From NCBI GenBank assembly GCA_029063085.1, contig JAIDOW010000073.1:1-64000 (forward strand): DNA of 64,000 nucleotides, written 5' to 3'. Shown one piece after another: positions 1 to 9,696 of the stretch. The notes below the pieces were generated by a model. That model was not told where the DNA came from and made no database searches. It saw nothing but the letters and a program-made list of their open reading frames with translations. The DNA comes from Lachnospiraceae bacterium (GTDB lineage: Bacteria > Bacillota > Clostridia > Lachnospirales > Lachnospiraceae). Position numbers and translations under genes: made by a program. Positions within the stretch are counted from its first letter, which is position 1, and the number at the start of each line of letters is the position of its first letter.

Positions 1-541
1 ATATACTGGTAGATTGATTAAACTATAATATCTGCTAGTGTATAATCTCTTTTTTACATAGCAGTAATTTATTGATATGATTTAAGAATTATATTGTTTA
101 ACCTAAATTCTTATGAAATTCCAGAACTTGAATTGTAAAATAGTTAGCTAAAAAGTAAAATATATATGAATAAAAGTAGAATAATATAGTGTCAAATATA
201 TTTTCAAAAGTCCAATTCCGGTAAGGCTTATTAAAATGTCTCTGTTTTTTCAGCCACCGGGCGATACATTACAATATTGGACAGATTTGAACTTGGGGCA
301 GACATATTCGTTTTTTATTACAGTTTGCAGAAACTCAAGCATTAAATGTTAAATATCAGAATATTAGAATTATATGTTCATGATTATATATCTGAAAATG
401 AAGAAAAATCCCAAGCAGATATTTACGCAATTTGCATTTATGGAAGGCGCTTTTTACGTTTAGACTGATCATAAACACTCTATTATCATAATCTCATAAA
501 TCATCCAGCAAACAATCTATTTAAAAGGAGGAAACAAACCA
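1..541. other. AT-rich stretch without a recognisable gene
   Basis: This 541-base stretch precedes the first tail-fibre gene. It is strongly AT-rich and stop-rich in all frames. Only short open stretches occur, for example around 250-345 on the plus strand, and none has both a start and a Shine-Dalgarno site. The last 20 bases carry the AGGAGG (526-531) of the downstream gene. It may hold the decayed remains of a phage gene, but nothing could be identified. Confidence 0.5.
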
Positions 542-3127
542 TTGAACAACATTATAAAACAAATAGAAGTTGATGTATACTCTCCCACCTTCTATGAAGT
601 GATCAAGGCTCAGCAAGGCGATAAGAACTCCCGTTTTGTTGAGTTTATTTTATTTAATCAAGGAGACCCCTATACTGTCCCAGATAACGTTATTGTAAAA
701 TTAGAAGGTTCTAGGGCAAATAAATCACCGATTATCAAACCTTGTACTATTGAGGACAATGTAATTTCTGTGGAATTAGATAAGGACTTATTATATTATG
801 CAGGAATCTCCCATTTAAAGATTGTCATATACGAACTCGATGAAACAACTGTATTGTCTACGATACCATTTACACTGTCAGTACAAAAAAATCCATTAAA
901 CAGTGATAAGTTTGAAAAAGACAACTATTCTCTCTTAAACCAGTTAATCCTGCAAACAGAAACAGTTAATAAAAATCTGGAAAAACATATATCAGACAAT
1001 GACGATCCTCATACTATAATGTATGAAGAAGCAGATACTTTATCAAAACTTACAGTTGGGGAAAAGCTTTCTGATACATTCGGAAAGTTATCAAAAGCTA
1101 TATCTGATTTAATAGCCCATATAAATGATAATATTCGTCATATCACTTCCACAGAAAGAGATAATTGGGAGGATGCTTATAACAAAAGACACGTTCATTC
1201 TAACAAAGATATATTAGATAACACAACCGCCAGCTATACAGCTGAAGAAAAGAATAAATTAGACAGAATTCAGGATGGCGCACAAGTCAATGTACAGTCA
1301 GATTGGAATATATTAGATTCCAATTTGGATGCCTATATTAGAAATAAACCATCTGTATATACAAAAAATGAAATAGACAATAAATTCTCTGCTTTGGAAA
1401 CTAATATTGACTGGAAGGAATCTGTTGATACCTTTGACAATATTGCCAGCGTCCATCCAAATCCCCAGGACGGATGGACTGTCAACGTAAAGGATACCGA
1501 CTATACATACCGCTATAATGGTACAGAATGGATTCCTATTTCTGCAAATGCTATCCCCAAAGCCACAAACTCTGTAGATGGGTTATTAAGCAAGGAAGAC
1601 CATGCCAGTTATGATGATGCGAACAACAAAAAACATTCCCATTCCAACAAATCTGTTATAGATAAAATTACACAGACTTTATTGGATAACTGGAATGCTG
1701 CAAAAGCACATGCAGACTCCGCTCATGCACCCAGCAATGCCGAAGCAAATCAGAATGCATTCAGCAATGTTCTTGTCGGTTCCACCACCATTGCAGCCGA
1801 TTCCAAAACAGATACTCTTACATTGGCAGCCGGTTCAAATGTAACTATTACACCAGATGCAGCAAACGATAAGATTTCTATAGCTTCATCTCATCCATCT
1901 ATCACAAAATCTACCGATAGCACTTCTACTGCTTCTCCAAGTGCAGGAGGTACTTTTACCGCTATTGATAGTATAACCAGGGACTCCAATGGACATGTTA
2001 CAAAAGTGAATACAAAAACCATTACTGTTCCAAAAACAAGTATAACTGTTGACAGCAGTTTAAGTTCTACTTCCTCTAACCCAGTGCAAAACAAAGTTAT
2101 TAACAGTGCACTGGCTAATAAAGCAAATACCAGTCATAATCATGATAGTACATATCTAAAATTAAGTGGCGGCACACTTACCGGAGGAATAAACATTAAT
2201 GGTGGATTAGAACTATATCATGCAACTCCATATATAGATTTCCATTTCAACAATAGTACGGATGATCGCACCAGTAGAATTATAGAAACTTCTAGTGGTG
2301 TATTAGAAGCAACGGGTACTTTTAAGGCAAATACCTTTTATACCGGAAATTGGTTTAGAAGTACCGGTACTTCCGGATGGTTTAACGATACATATGGCGG
2401 CGGGATATATATGGCAGATAATACATATGTACGTGTATATAATAATAAGCATTTTTATTGTGATTCTTCCATTGTTACAAGAGGAGCCTTATTATCTCAC
2501 ACCTCTCTTAATCCATATTCCGGTCAATTGATAATAAGTGCGAATAATGGTAATAATTCCACAATATTCAGAGATGACGGATCATATTTTTATATTTTAT
2601 TTGGAAGTGAAACTGCTTTTAATTCATTAAGACCTCTTTATATTAATAAAGCCACTGGTGATATTCATACAAGTCATAATTTTTTTGGAAATGTATTAAG
2701 AAGTTCATATGCTGCAAACGCAACCACAACTGCTAAGACAAACTGCTACATTTCAACCGAAGGTATTATTTCAAAGACCTCCACAACCTCCTCAAAAAGA
2801 TTTAAAGATGATATAACGGTTACTTTATCAGATGAATTAAATCCTGACAAATTATACAATATTGACATAGTCCAATTTAAATATAAAAAAGAACATTTCA
2901 CCAATAAAGAGGATATTCGTTATCGTAAAGATTTAATCGGATTTATAGCTGAGGACATTTACGAAAAATATCCTATCGCTGCTGATTACCATTATGATGA
3001 AAACGGAGAAATTCTGGTAGATGGATGGAATGATACATATATGATACCTGCAATGTTAAAATTGATACAGGATCAGAAAAAAGAAATAGATTTATTAAAG
3101 AAATCTGTTTCTAATTTAAGTATTTAA
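542..3127 (+). CDS. Phage-type tail fibre / baseplate protein with BppU-like N-terminus and S74 chaperone C-terminus
   Basis: An 861-residue structural protein of phage-tail type. Residues 1-115 resemble the BppU/DUF2479 immunoglobulin-like domain that attaches receptor-binding proteins to a baseplate. A helical linker follows (about 120-240), then fibre-like segments typical of phage side fibres (EEKNKLDRIQ near 240, WTVNVKDTDYTYRYNG near 320) and a Ser/Thr-rich beta region (430-560). The last 75 residues contain SSKRFKDDI and LIGFIAEDI, typical of the S74 intramolecular chaperone that trimerises fibres and then cleaves itself off. The start is TTG at 542, supported by AGGAGG at 526-531, 10 bases upstream. 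The gene has a close paralog immediately downstream. No capsid, terminase or lysis gene is visible, so it may be the edge of a prophage beyond the window or an orphan fibre locus. Confidence 0.8.
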   Translation: MNNIIKQIEVDVYSPTFYEVIKAQQGDKNSRFVEFILFNQGDPYTVPDNVIVKLEGSRANKSPIIKPCTIEDNVISVELDKDLLYYAGISHLKIVIYELDETTVLSTIPFTLSVQKNPLNSDKFEKDNYSLLNQLILQTETVNKNLEKHISDNDDPHTIMYEEADTLSKLTVGEKLSDTFGKLSKAISDLIAHINDNIRHITSTERDNWEDAYNKRHVHSNKDILDNTTASYTAEEKNKLDRIQDGAQVNVQSDWNILDSNLDAYIRNKPSVYTKNEIDNKFSALETNIDWKESVDTFDNIASVHPNPQDGWTVNVKDTDYTYRYNGTEWIPISANAIPKATNSVDGLLSKEDHASYDDANNKKHSHSNKSVIDKITQTLLDNWNAAKAHADSAHAPSNAEANQNAFSNVLVGSTTIAADSKTDTLTLAAGSNVTITPDAANDKISIASSHPSITKSTDSTSTASPSAGGTFTAIDSITRDSNGHVTKVNTKTITVPKTSITVDSSLSSTSSNPVQNKVINSALANKANTSHNHDSTYLKLSGGTLTGGININGGLELYHATPYIDFHFNNSTDDRTSRIIETSSGVLEATGTFKANTFYTGNWFRSTGTSGWFNDTYGGGIYMADNTYVRVYNNKHFYCDSSIVTRGALLSHTSLNPYSGQLIISANNGNNSTIFRDDGSYFYILFGSETAFNSLRPLYINKATGDIHTSHNFFGNVLRSSYAANATTTAKTNCYISTEGIISKTSTTSSKRFKDDITVTLSDELNPDKLYNIDIVQFKYKKEHFTNKEDIRYRKDLIGFIAEDIYEKYPIAADYHYDENGEILVDGWNDTYMIPAMLKLIQDQKKEIDLLKKSVSNLSI

Positions 3128-3414
3128 CATCACACTTAAATTAACCACCAATCGTTTTCTGCCATACACATTTACCAAAAATTTTTTCTACTTTTATAAC
3201 TACACAGCAATGATAGCAGGATAACATACTTCTATAAGTAAACAATCAACAAATATATTTTTAATTACAGTATTCAAAATAATCAATAAAAAAATGATAT
3301 AAATAACAAATAAATATAACTTCCAAAATCATTAAAAATTTAAGAAAGTGTACTATTAGTTTTTATGATACGCTTCTACATATAAGCACTTATTTATAAG
3401 GAGGAAACAAACTA
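3128..3414. other. AT-rich spacer between the two fibre genes
   Basis: A 287-base, very AT-rich spacer. No ORF with a ribosome-binding site was found. Its last bases (AGGAGG at 3399-3404 and the following AAACAAAC) repeat the leader of the first fibre gene, so the duplicated unit begins at the ribosome-binding site. No clear terminator for the first gene was recognised. Confidence 0.5.
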
Positions 3415-5388
3415 TTGGACAACATTATAAAACAAATAGAAGTTGATGTATACTCTCCCACCTTCTATGAAGTGATCAAGGCTCAGCAAGGCGATAAGAA
3501 CTCCCGTTTTGTTGAGTTTATTTTATTTAATCAAGGAGAGCCGTATACTGTCCCTGATAACGCTATTGTCAAATTAGAAGGTTCTAGGGCAAATAAATCA
3601 CCGATTATCAAACCTTGTATCATTAAAGATAATTCTATCACTATAGAGTTAGATGCAGATTTATTATACTATCATGGTATTTCTCACTTAAAGCTTATAT
3701 TATATGAGAAAGATGAAAAGTCTATATTATCTACTATCCCTTTTACTTTATCAGTTCAAAAAAATCCGTTAGATAGTGATAAATTCGAAAAAGACAATTA
3801 TTCTCTTTTAAATCAGCTAATTTTAGAAACAGAAACAGTTAATAAAAATCTGGAAAACCATATATCTGACAATGATGACCCTCATACAATAATGTATGAA
3901 GAACGGGAAACTTTATCAAAACTTGCAGTTGGGGAAACACTATCTGATACTTTTGGAAAGTTATCAAAAGCTGTCTCTGATTTAATATCCCATATAAATG
4001 ATAGTATCCGTCACATTACTTCTGAAGAAAGAGAAAATTGGGATGATGCCCGCGATAAAAGGCATGTGCATTCTAACAAAGATATATTAGATAACACAAC
4101 TGCCAATTATACAACCGAAGAAAAAAATAAATTAGACAGAATTCAGGATAATGCACAAGTCAATGTACAATCAGATTGGAATATATCAGATTCCGATTCG
4201 GACGCCTATATTAAAAATAAGCCGCCTGTATATACAAGGAATGAAATTGACAATAAATTCTCTGCTTTGGAAACTAATATTGACTGGAAGGAATCTGTTG
4301 ATACTTTTGATGATATTTCCAGTGTACATCAAAATCCTCAAGACGGATGGACTGTCAACGTAAAGGATACCGACTATACATACCGCTATAATGGTACAGA
4401 ATGGATTCCTATTTCTGCAAATGCTATCCCCAAAGCCACAAACTCTGTAGATGGGCTATTAAGCAAGGAAGACCATGCCAATTATGATGATGCGAACAGC
4501 AAAAAACATTCCCATTCCAACAAATCTGTTATAGATAAAATTACACAGACTTTATTGGATAACTGGAATGCTGCTTATTCTCATATAAATGATAATATCA
4601 AGCATATCACATCTACGGAAAGAAGCCTCTGGAATACCGTTAGCAATAAAGTAGATAAAGTTTCCGGTAAAGGATTGTCTACAAATGATTATACGACTGA
4701 GGAAAAAAATATACTTGCAAATCTTTCCTCAAGCTCTGTTACAGGTGTAAAAGGAAATGCAGAAACAACATACAGAAAAGGTAACGTGAATTTAACATCT
4801 GCCAACATCGGAGCGTTAGCAACTAATGGCGATTCGAAATCAAACACTGTTACATATACATCTGCGGACGTAGCAGATGGGAATGCAACAGCATGGACAA
4901 GCGTGACAGCATTAACAAGTGGATTAACTCATGCCACATTATTTAACAGAGTATCACAAATGTTTAAAAACATTCGCTATCTTTACAAAATATTAGGTAC
5001 TTCAGATATATCAAACATAGGAAATGGTACAGTCAGGGGAGCATTGACTGCACTAAACGCAAATTATGAAGATATTACAGATAAAATAAATTGGGGAACC
5101 TCAATAAATTATCAAGCATATAGGATTGGTAAAGTAGTTTTTATAACGTTTATGTGCATAGAAAAACCCTCATCAGGTAATGCAACAATTATTACAATTC
5201 CAACCAGTTTAGCGCCAAATAAACAAACTACATTGAACAGTGCATTGGTTGCAGGAGCTGACATTCATAAAAAATCTTGGTGTTATATCAATACAAACGG
5301 AACTATTATATTGAATGTATATTTGAATGGAGTTATAACAGCACCATCAGGAAATACACTTATAAGCGGATTCTGGATTACTATATAA
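3415..5388 (+). CDS. Second phage-type tail fibre protein, paralog with different C-terminus
   Basis: A 657-residue paralog of the preceding gene. The BppU-like N-terminal domain (1-115), linker and fibre segments to about residue 385 align without gaps to the first protein. It then has its own C-terminal part: two further HITSTER/TTEEKN-type fibre repeats and a compact beta-rich end (about 560-657) that looks like a receptor-binding head rather than an S74 chaperone. The start is TTG at 3415 with AGGAGG at 3399-3404. DNA identity to the first gene is patchy: nearly perfect at the 5' end and around 4243-4573, but full of silent differences between. The two genes probably give alternative binding specificities on a shared anchor. 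This is inferred from the layout. Confidence 0.8.
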   Translation: MDNIIKQIEVDVYSPTFYEVIKAQQGDKNSRFVEFILFNQGEPYTVPDNAIVKLEGSRANKSPIIKPCIIKDNSITIELDADLLYYHGISHLKLILYEKDEKSILSTIPFTLSVQKNPLDSDKFEKDNYSLLNQLILETETVNKNLENHISDNDDPHTIMYEERETLSKLAVGETLSDTFGKLSKAVSDLISHINDSIRHITSEERENWDDARDKRHVHSNKDILDNTTANYTTEEKNKLDRIQDNAQVNVQSDWNISDSDSDAYIKNKPPVYTRNEIDNKFSALETNIDWKESVDTFDDISSVHQNPQDGWTVNVKDTDYTYRYNGTEWIPISANAIPKATNSVDGLLSKEDHANYDDANSKKHSHSNKSVIDKITQTLLDNWNAAYSHINDNIKHITSTERSLWNTVSNKVDKVSGKGLSTNDYTTEEKNILANLSSSSVTGVKGNAETTYRKGNVNLTSANIGALATNGDSKSNTVTYTSADVADGNATAWTSVTALTSGLTHATLFNRVSQMFKNIRYLYKILGTSDISNIGNGTVRGALTALNANYEDITDKINWGTSINYQAYRIGKVVFITFMCIEKPSSGNATIITIPTSLAPNKQTTLNSALVAGADIHKKSWCYINTNGTIILNVYLNGVITAPSGNTLISGFWITI

Positions 5389-5456
5389 TTACATCTTGAT
5401 ACGGTCTCACACAATAAGTAAACACTATTTGACATAAATTTACCTCAAAAATATTC

Positions 5457-5490
5457 TAGGATACAGCTATCTTGCTGTATCCTATTTTTT
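5457..5490 (+). terminator. Rho-independent terminator after the fibre genes
   Basis: A perfect 11-bp stem (5457-5467 with 5474-5484, TAGGATACAGC and its complement), a 6-base loop and a run of six T. It faces the plus-strand fibre gene. The opposite side has a weaker T-run and could also stop the converging rlmN transcript. Confidence 0.85.
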
Positions 5491-5569
5491 ACGATATAAT
5501 TCATTCTTTTTTTATTTTCTTCTAATTTCAAACATTTTATTGTCAATCTTTCAAAATAGTCAAAGACCC

Positions 5570-6607
5570 TTAACTATACTGATTTTTTGAAGATTCCATA
5601 TAAGCTTTCCGAAGCTGTCCGCAGGCAGCGTCAATATCTTTACCCATACCTCTTCGAATCGTAACATTCATTGCATTTTTTTCAAGCATACCTTTAAATC
5701 TTTGGACAGAATTCTGATCTGCACGTTTAAAAGCTCTCTCTTTTATCGGATTCACTGGAATCAGATTCACATGGCACGGAAACCCCTTTAGCAAAGCAGA
5801 TAATTCCTCTGCATCTTCCACTCCATCATTTTTTCCTGCCACAAGAGAATATTCAAAAGTAATCCTTCTTCCTGTTTTGTCAAAATAGTACCGACATGCA
5901 TCTAATACTTCTGCAATATGATATCGATTGGCAACCGGCATCAGTGCCCTTCTTTTTTCATCATTTGATGCGTGCAGGGACAATGCAAATGTAATTGCAA
6001 AGCCCTCATCCGCCAGTCTGTAAATTTCAGGAACCAGACCACAGCTTGACACTGTAACATTTCTCTGGCTTATGTGCAGACCGTTTTCATCAGTAAGCAG
6101 TGTCAAAAAGCGGCATAGGTTATCATAATTATCAAGTGGTTCTCCCGTCCCCATTACCACTACATTAGAAACTCTTTCTCCGGTAATCCGGGAAATCGCA
6201 TAGATCTGGTCAAGCATCTCGGAAGGGGTAAGGTTTCTTTCCAGACCTGTCAAAGCAGATGCACAAAAAAGGCAGCCCATTCTGCATCCTGCCTGGGATG
6301 AAATACAGACCGAATTGCCATGCTTATAAGGCATAAATACACTCTCTATCACATTCCCATCAAAAAGGCGGAAAACAAATTTATTTGTTCCGTCAGCCTT
6401 GGATTCCAGACGTTCCACAACCTCTAAGGATACAAAATCATTTTTTATCCATTCCCTTATATCTCTTGGAATGTTTTTCATTTCTTCCACATCCCTGACC
6501 AGCTTTACATGGCACCACTCATAAATTTGCTTTGCCCGGAACCGGGGATATCCTTTTTGTGTTACATAGTCTGTTAATTCTGACAATGTCATTGATTTTA
6601 AATCCAT
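5570..6607 (-). CDS. rlmN: 23S rRNA (adenine-2503-C2) methyltransferase RlmN (also tRNA A37)
   Basis: A radical-SAM enzyme that places a C2 methyl group on A2503 of 23S rRNA and on A37 of some tRNAs. The iron-sulfur cysteine motif CRMGCLFC lies near residues 108-115, followed by the glycine-rich SAM-binding GTGEPL near 155. The catalytic cysteine near the C-terminus is in AACGQL. The length of 345 residues is normal for the family. It lies 42 bases downstream of rsmB at the end of the fmt-rsmB-rlmN run. In many Firmicutes rlmN is followed by a PP2C phosphatase and a PASTA kinase; here it is followed by converging phage fibre genes instead. Confidence 0.95.
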   Translation of the reverse strand: MDLKSMTLSELTDYVTQKGYPRFRAKQIYEWCHVKLVRDVEEMKNIPRDIREWIKNDFVSLEVVERLESKADGTNKFVFRLFDGNVIESVFMPYKHGNSVCISSQAGCRMGCLFCASALTGLERNLTPSEMLDQIYAISRITGERVSNVVVMGTGEPLDNYDNLCRFLTLLTDENGLHISQRNVTVSSCGLVPEIYRLADEGFAITFALSLHASNDEKRRALMPVANRYHIAEVLDACRYYFDKTGRRITFEYSLVAGKNDGVEDAEELSALLKGFPCHVNLIPVNPIKERAFKRADQNSVQRFKGMLEKNAMNVTIRRGMGKDIDAACGQLRKAYMESSKNQYS

Positions 6608-6649
6608 TTTCTAAATCCTTTATTATATCCTGATTGATTCCCTGTTTCC

Positions 6650-8035
6650 TCATATCTCTTTCTTTTTCCGGAACTTTGCAATAAAAAAACCATCACATGC
6701 AACTTCTCCCGGAAGAAGCTGCATCATATAGCCATCCACAACAAATTCCTTCAATGCCTCCGGCATCAGCTGAACCATCTGCTCTTTTTCAAAAGGAAAA
6801 TGGTCTAAAAACCATCTGGCATTTTCCGTGTTTTCTTCCGGATTAACGGTACAGGTACTGTAAAGTAACACTCCACCCGGCTTTACATAAGAAGCAGCAT
6901 TAGTTAAAATCGTTCTTTGCAGATTTGCAAGCTCCGTTAACTGGGTTTCTTTTATATGATACTTGATATCATTTTTCTTGGAAATGATGCCAAATCCCGA
7001 ACACGGTAAATCTGCAATCACAATATCTGCCCAGTCCTTTCTGGTCGTATCCGATACTAACGCATCCCATATGACTGTTTTCATATGGTCAAGCCCTAGT
7101 CGTTTTCTGTTTTCTTCTATCAGGGAAACCTTTTTTTCCGAAACATCCCTTGCCTCTACAAGAGCACTACCGCCCATTTTCTGTGCAAAATGCGTACATT
7201 TCCCGCCCGGAGCTGCACATAAGTCCAAAATCTTCAGTTCCTGCTTATCCGTTTTCTCTAGCTCATGTATAGCTCCTCCAGCAAGATACAGCAGCATGGA
7301 ACTTTCGTCCTGTACAAAAAATTCTCCCTGTTTGAATCCCGGTATCCGGTTAACATAATTAATTTTATTTAAATGAAGGGCATCTTTTACATAATATCCT
7401 TCCTTTACCTCTATTCCGTGTGCGGTCAGTTTATCCATAAGTTCTTTAACGGATATCTTTTCCTCATTCACACGGACTGTCAGATCCGTTACCTCCAATG
7501 AAGCCTTTAGCATTTTCCTTGTCTTTTCCTCTCCATGCCATACAAGCATCTTTTTTACAATCCATAACGGCATGGAATATGTAATGGAAAGATATCCTGC
7601 AAGGTCTTCCTGTTCCTCCGGAAACCGGATATCCTGCACATGTCTTTCCACATTTCGCAATACCCCGTTCACAAAACCTGCAAGATTATGAAATCCCTTT
7701 TTCTTCGCCAGCCTGACACACTCATTACAGGCGGCCTCATCCGGCACGCTGTCCATATAAAGCATCTGGTAGACTCCCATCCTAAGAACACAGCGAATCA
7801 ACGGCTTGCATTTATCAATCTTTTTTGTACTGTAAGAATCAATAACATAATCAAGCCGTACCTGATACTCCGTAACACCCTCCACCAGACGGGTGACAAA
7901 CGCCCTGTCCTGCTTACTCAAAAATTGTTTCTGAAACAACTGCTTATGAAGAGCATCCTTTACAAATATATTCTTTTTTTCTGCCTCCAGCAAAATTTCC
8001 AATGCTAAAAGCCTTGTATTCTCTTTTTCCGCCAT
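6650..8035 (-). CDS. rsmB: 16S rRNA (cytosine-967-C5) methyltransferase RsmB
   Basis: SAM-dependent m5C methyltransferase acting on C967 of 16S rRNA. The N-terminal 140 residues form a NusB-like RNA-binding domain (VTRLVEGV near 46). The catalytic half has the SAM motif DLCAAPGGK near 270, the DLPCSG motif IV cysteine near 342 and the second cysteine in YSTCTVNPEEN near 392. The length of 461 residues is typical. It lies between fmt and rlmN, with 47 bases between it and fmt, as in the conserved Firmicutes order, and is probably co-transcribed with them. Confidence 0.95.
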   Translation of the reverse strand: MAEKENTRLLALEILLEAEKKNIFVKDALHKQLFQKQFLSKQDRAFVTRLVEGVTEYQVRLDYVIDSYSTKKIDKCKPLIRCVLRMGVYQMLYMDSVPDEAACNECVRLAKKKGFHNLAGFVNGVLRNVERHVQDIRFPEEQEDLAGYLSITYSMPLWIVKKMLVWHGEEKTRKMLKASLEVTDLTVRVNEEKISVKELMDKLTAHGIEVKEGYYVKDALHLNKINYVNRIPGFKQGEFFVQDESSMLLYLAGGAIHELEKTDKQELKILDLCAAPGGKCTHFAQKMGGSALVEARDVSEKKVSLIEENRKRLGLDHMKTVIWDALVSDTTRKDWADIVIADLPCSGFGIISKKNDIKYHIKETQLTELANLQRTILTNAASYVKPGGVLLYSTCTVNPEENTENARWFLDHFPFEKEQMVQLMPEALKEFVVDGYMMQLLPGEVACDGFFIAKFRKKKEI

Positions 8036-8082
8036 ATCTAAATTCCTGCTGCTTTCTGTTCCTGTGCCTGAATCCTTTGTGT

Positions 8083-9069
8083 TTACTCTTTTGAAATACC
8101 AAGCTTCATGCCTGGCAAAACATCATTTCCCAGTAAAAATGCAGAGGTATCCATTCGCTTTTTGCACTCCAACTGAAGATTTAAAATTCGAAGTGCACCT
8201 TCCTTGCATCGTACCGTAAAGCTTTTTTTATCTACTGCAAGAATCCGCCCTGCCTCTTCCAGATTGCCCGTTTCTTCATTGCAGTTCCGGATAATCAGTT
8301 CCTTTGCCTTTTCCTCATCCACTACTTCTGCCTGATATATTTTCAATATTTTGCCCTGTAATCCGGTAAAAGCACTTGGCCATGGATTAAGTCCCCTGAT
8401 CAAACGCTCCAACACTACTGCATCTTTGGAAAAGTTCAATTCTCCCATCTCTTTTTTCAGCATTTTGGCATAACTGGACCTGCTGTCATCCTGTTTGGTC
8501 CGGGCTGCCGTCCCCTGCTCTAACTGTTCCAGAGTCGTAAGCAGCAAAGAAGCCCCCTCTCCTGCCAAGCGTTCAAACAATGAGCCTCCCGTTTCCTCTT
8601 TATCAAGAGCCAGCCTGCTCTGGCAGATAATATCTCCCGTATCCAGCCCTTTTTCCATATACATGGTAGTAACGCCTGTTTCCTTTAAGCCATCAATCAC
8701 TGCCCACTGAATAGGTGCCGCCCCCCTGTAAGCCGGAAGAAGAGATGCATGCACATTGATACAGCCATACTTGGGCATCTTCAGTATTCTTTCCGGTAAA
8801 ATCTGACCAAACGCTACTACCACGATCACATCCGGTCCTATCTGTTCTAGTTCTTCCATAAAGCTGTCTTCCCTCACCTTTTCGGGCTGAGCAACAGGAA
8901 GACCATACTCCAGTGCTTTTTCTTTAACCGGTGGATAAATCAGCTTCTTGCTTCTTCCTTTTGCCTTATCCGGCTGAGTCACCACAAGGAGTACCTCATG
9001 TCCTGCTTTAACGATTGCTTCCAAAGTATTTACCGCAAAATCCGGTGTTCCCATAAAAACTACTTTCAT
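8083..9069 (-). CDS. fmt: Methionyl-tRNA formyltransferase
   Basis: Formylates initiator Met-tRNA using 10-formyltetrahydrofolate. The N-terminal Rossmann domain begins KVVFMGTPDFAV. The catalytic region has the NVHASLLPAYRGAAPI signature (near 105-121) and the conserved DTGDI near 143. A C-terminal OB-fold tRNA-binding domain follows from about 205 (LNPWPSAFT). The length of 328 residues is slightly above the usual 310-315. It pairs with def immediately upstream, which removes the formyl group after translation. Confidence 0.95.
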   Translation of the reverse strand: MKVVFMGTPDFAVNTLEAIVKAGHEVLLVVTQPDKAKGRSKKLIYPPVKEKALEYGLPVAQPEKVREDSFMEELEQIGPDVIVVVAFGQILPERILKMPKYGCINVHASLLPAYRGAAPIQWAVIDGLKETGVTTMYMEKGLDTGDIICQSRLALDKEETGGSLFERLAGEGASLLLTTLEQLEQGTAARTKQDDSRSSYAKMLKKEMGELNFSKDAVVLERLIRGLNPWPSAFTGLQGKILKIYQAEVVDEEKAKELIIRNCNEETGNLEEAGRILAVDKKSFTVRCKEGALRILNLQLECKKRMDTSAFLLGNDVLPGMKLGISKE

Positions 9070-9106
9070 TCTTTCACCAACCTAATCCTGTAACAGATCC
9101 TTCCTT

Positions 9107-9589
9107 CTAATCTTCTTCCGGTTCTGCATATTCCACGTCCCTGATCGGTCCCTCTGCCAGATCTTTATACAGCACACCCTCTAAATGATCCAATTCATGA
9201 CAGATTGCCCTTGCAAGAAGTCCTTCTCCCTCAATCTCAACTTCCTCCATATTCTCATTCAGACATTTACAGATCACATGATTGGGTCTTGTCACTGTAC
9301 CAACTTTACCTGGAAGACTTAAGCATCCTTCATCTCCGGTCTGCTCCCCGTCACGTTCCACAATAACCGGATTGATCAGCACATATGGATTTTCGTAATC
9401 TACATCAATCACCACAATACGCTTTAGAATGCCCACCTGAGGGGCCGCCAGCCCTACACCATTTGCAGCATACATAGTTTCAAACATATCATCAATTAAA
9501 ATTTTGATACGTTCTTTCATCTCTTTTACTTCTTTACACTTTTTTCTTAATATCTCGTCTCCGTCACACCGGATTTTTCTCAATGCCAT
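9107..9589 (-). CDS. def: Peptide deformylase
   Basis: Metalloenzyme that removes the N-formyl group from nascent proteins. All three signature motifs are present: GVGLAAPQVG, EGCLS (metal cysteine) and HELDHL (metal histidines and catalytic Glu). The frame opens at 9619, but the start is placed at the ATG at 9589 because AAGGAG lies 10 bases before it and the protein then begins MALRKIR, normal for the family (160 residues). The upstream start has no clear Shine-Dalgarno site. It sits between priA and fmt, the standard Firmicutes order. Confidence 0.93.
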   Translation of the reverse strand: MALRKIRCDGDEILRKKCKEVKEMKERIKILIDDMFETMYAANGVGLAAPQVGILKRIVVIDVDYENPYVLINPVIVERDGEQTGDEGCLSLPGKVGTVTRPNHVICKCLNENMEEVEIEGEGLLARAICHELDHLEGVLYKDLAEGPIRDVEYAEPEED

Positions 9590-9696
9590 TTTCTGTATTC
9601 TCCTTTTCCGTTTATCCATTCTTTCATCACACTATCTTTTCCATTGTAACATAAAATATTCCTTTTTCCTATATGAAAAAACAACAATTCTGCCAT

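Noticed and set aside
1891..2094. A minus-strand frame inside the first fibre gene
   Set aside because: It lies opposite a clear coding region, has no ribosome-binding site, and its hydrophobic pattern mirrors the Ser/Thr-rich repeats on the other strand.
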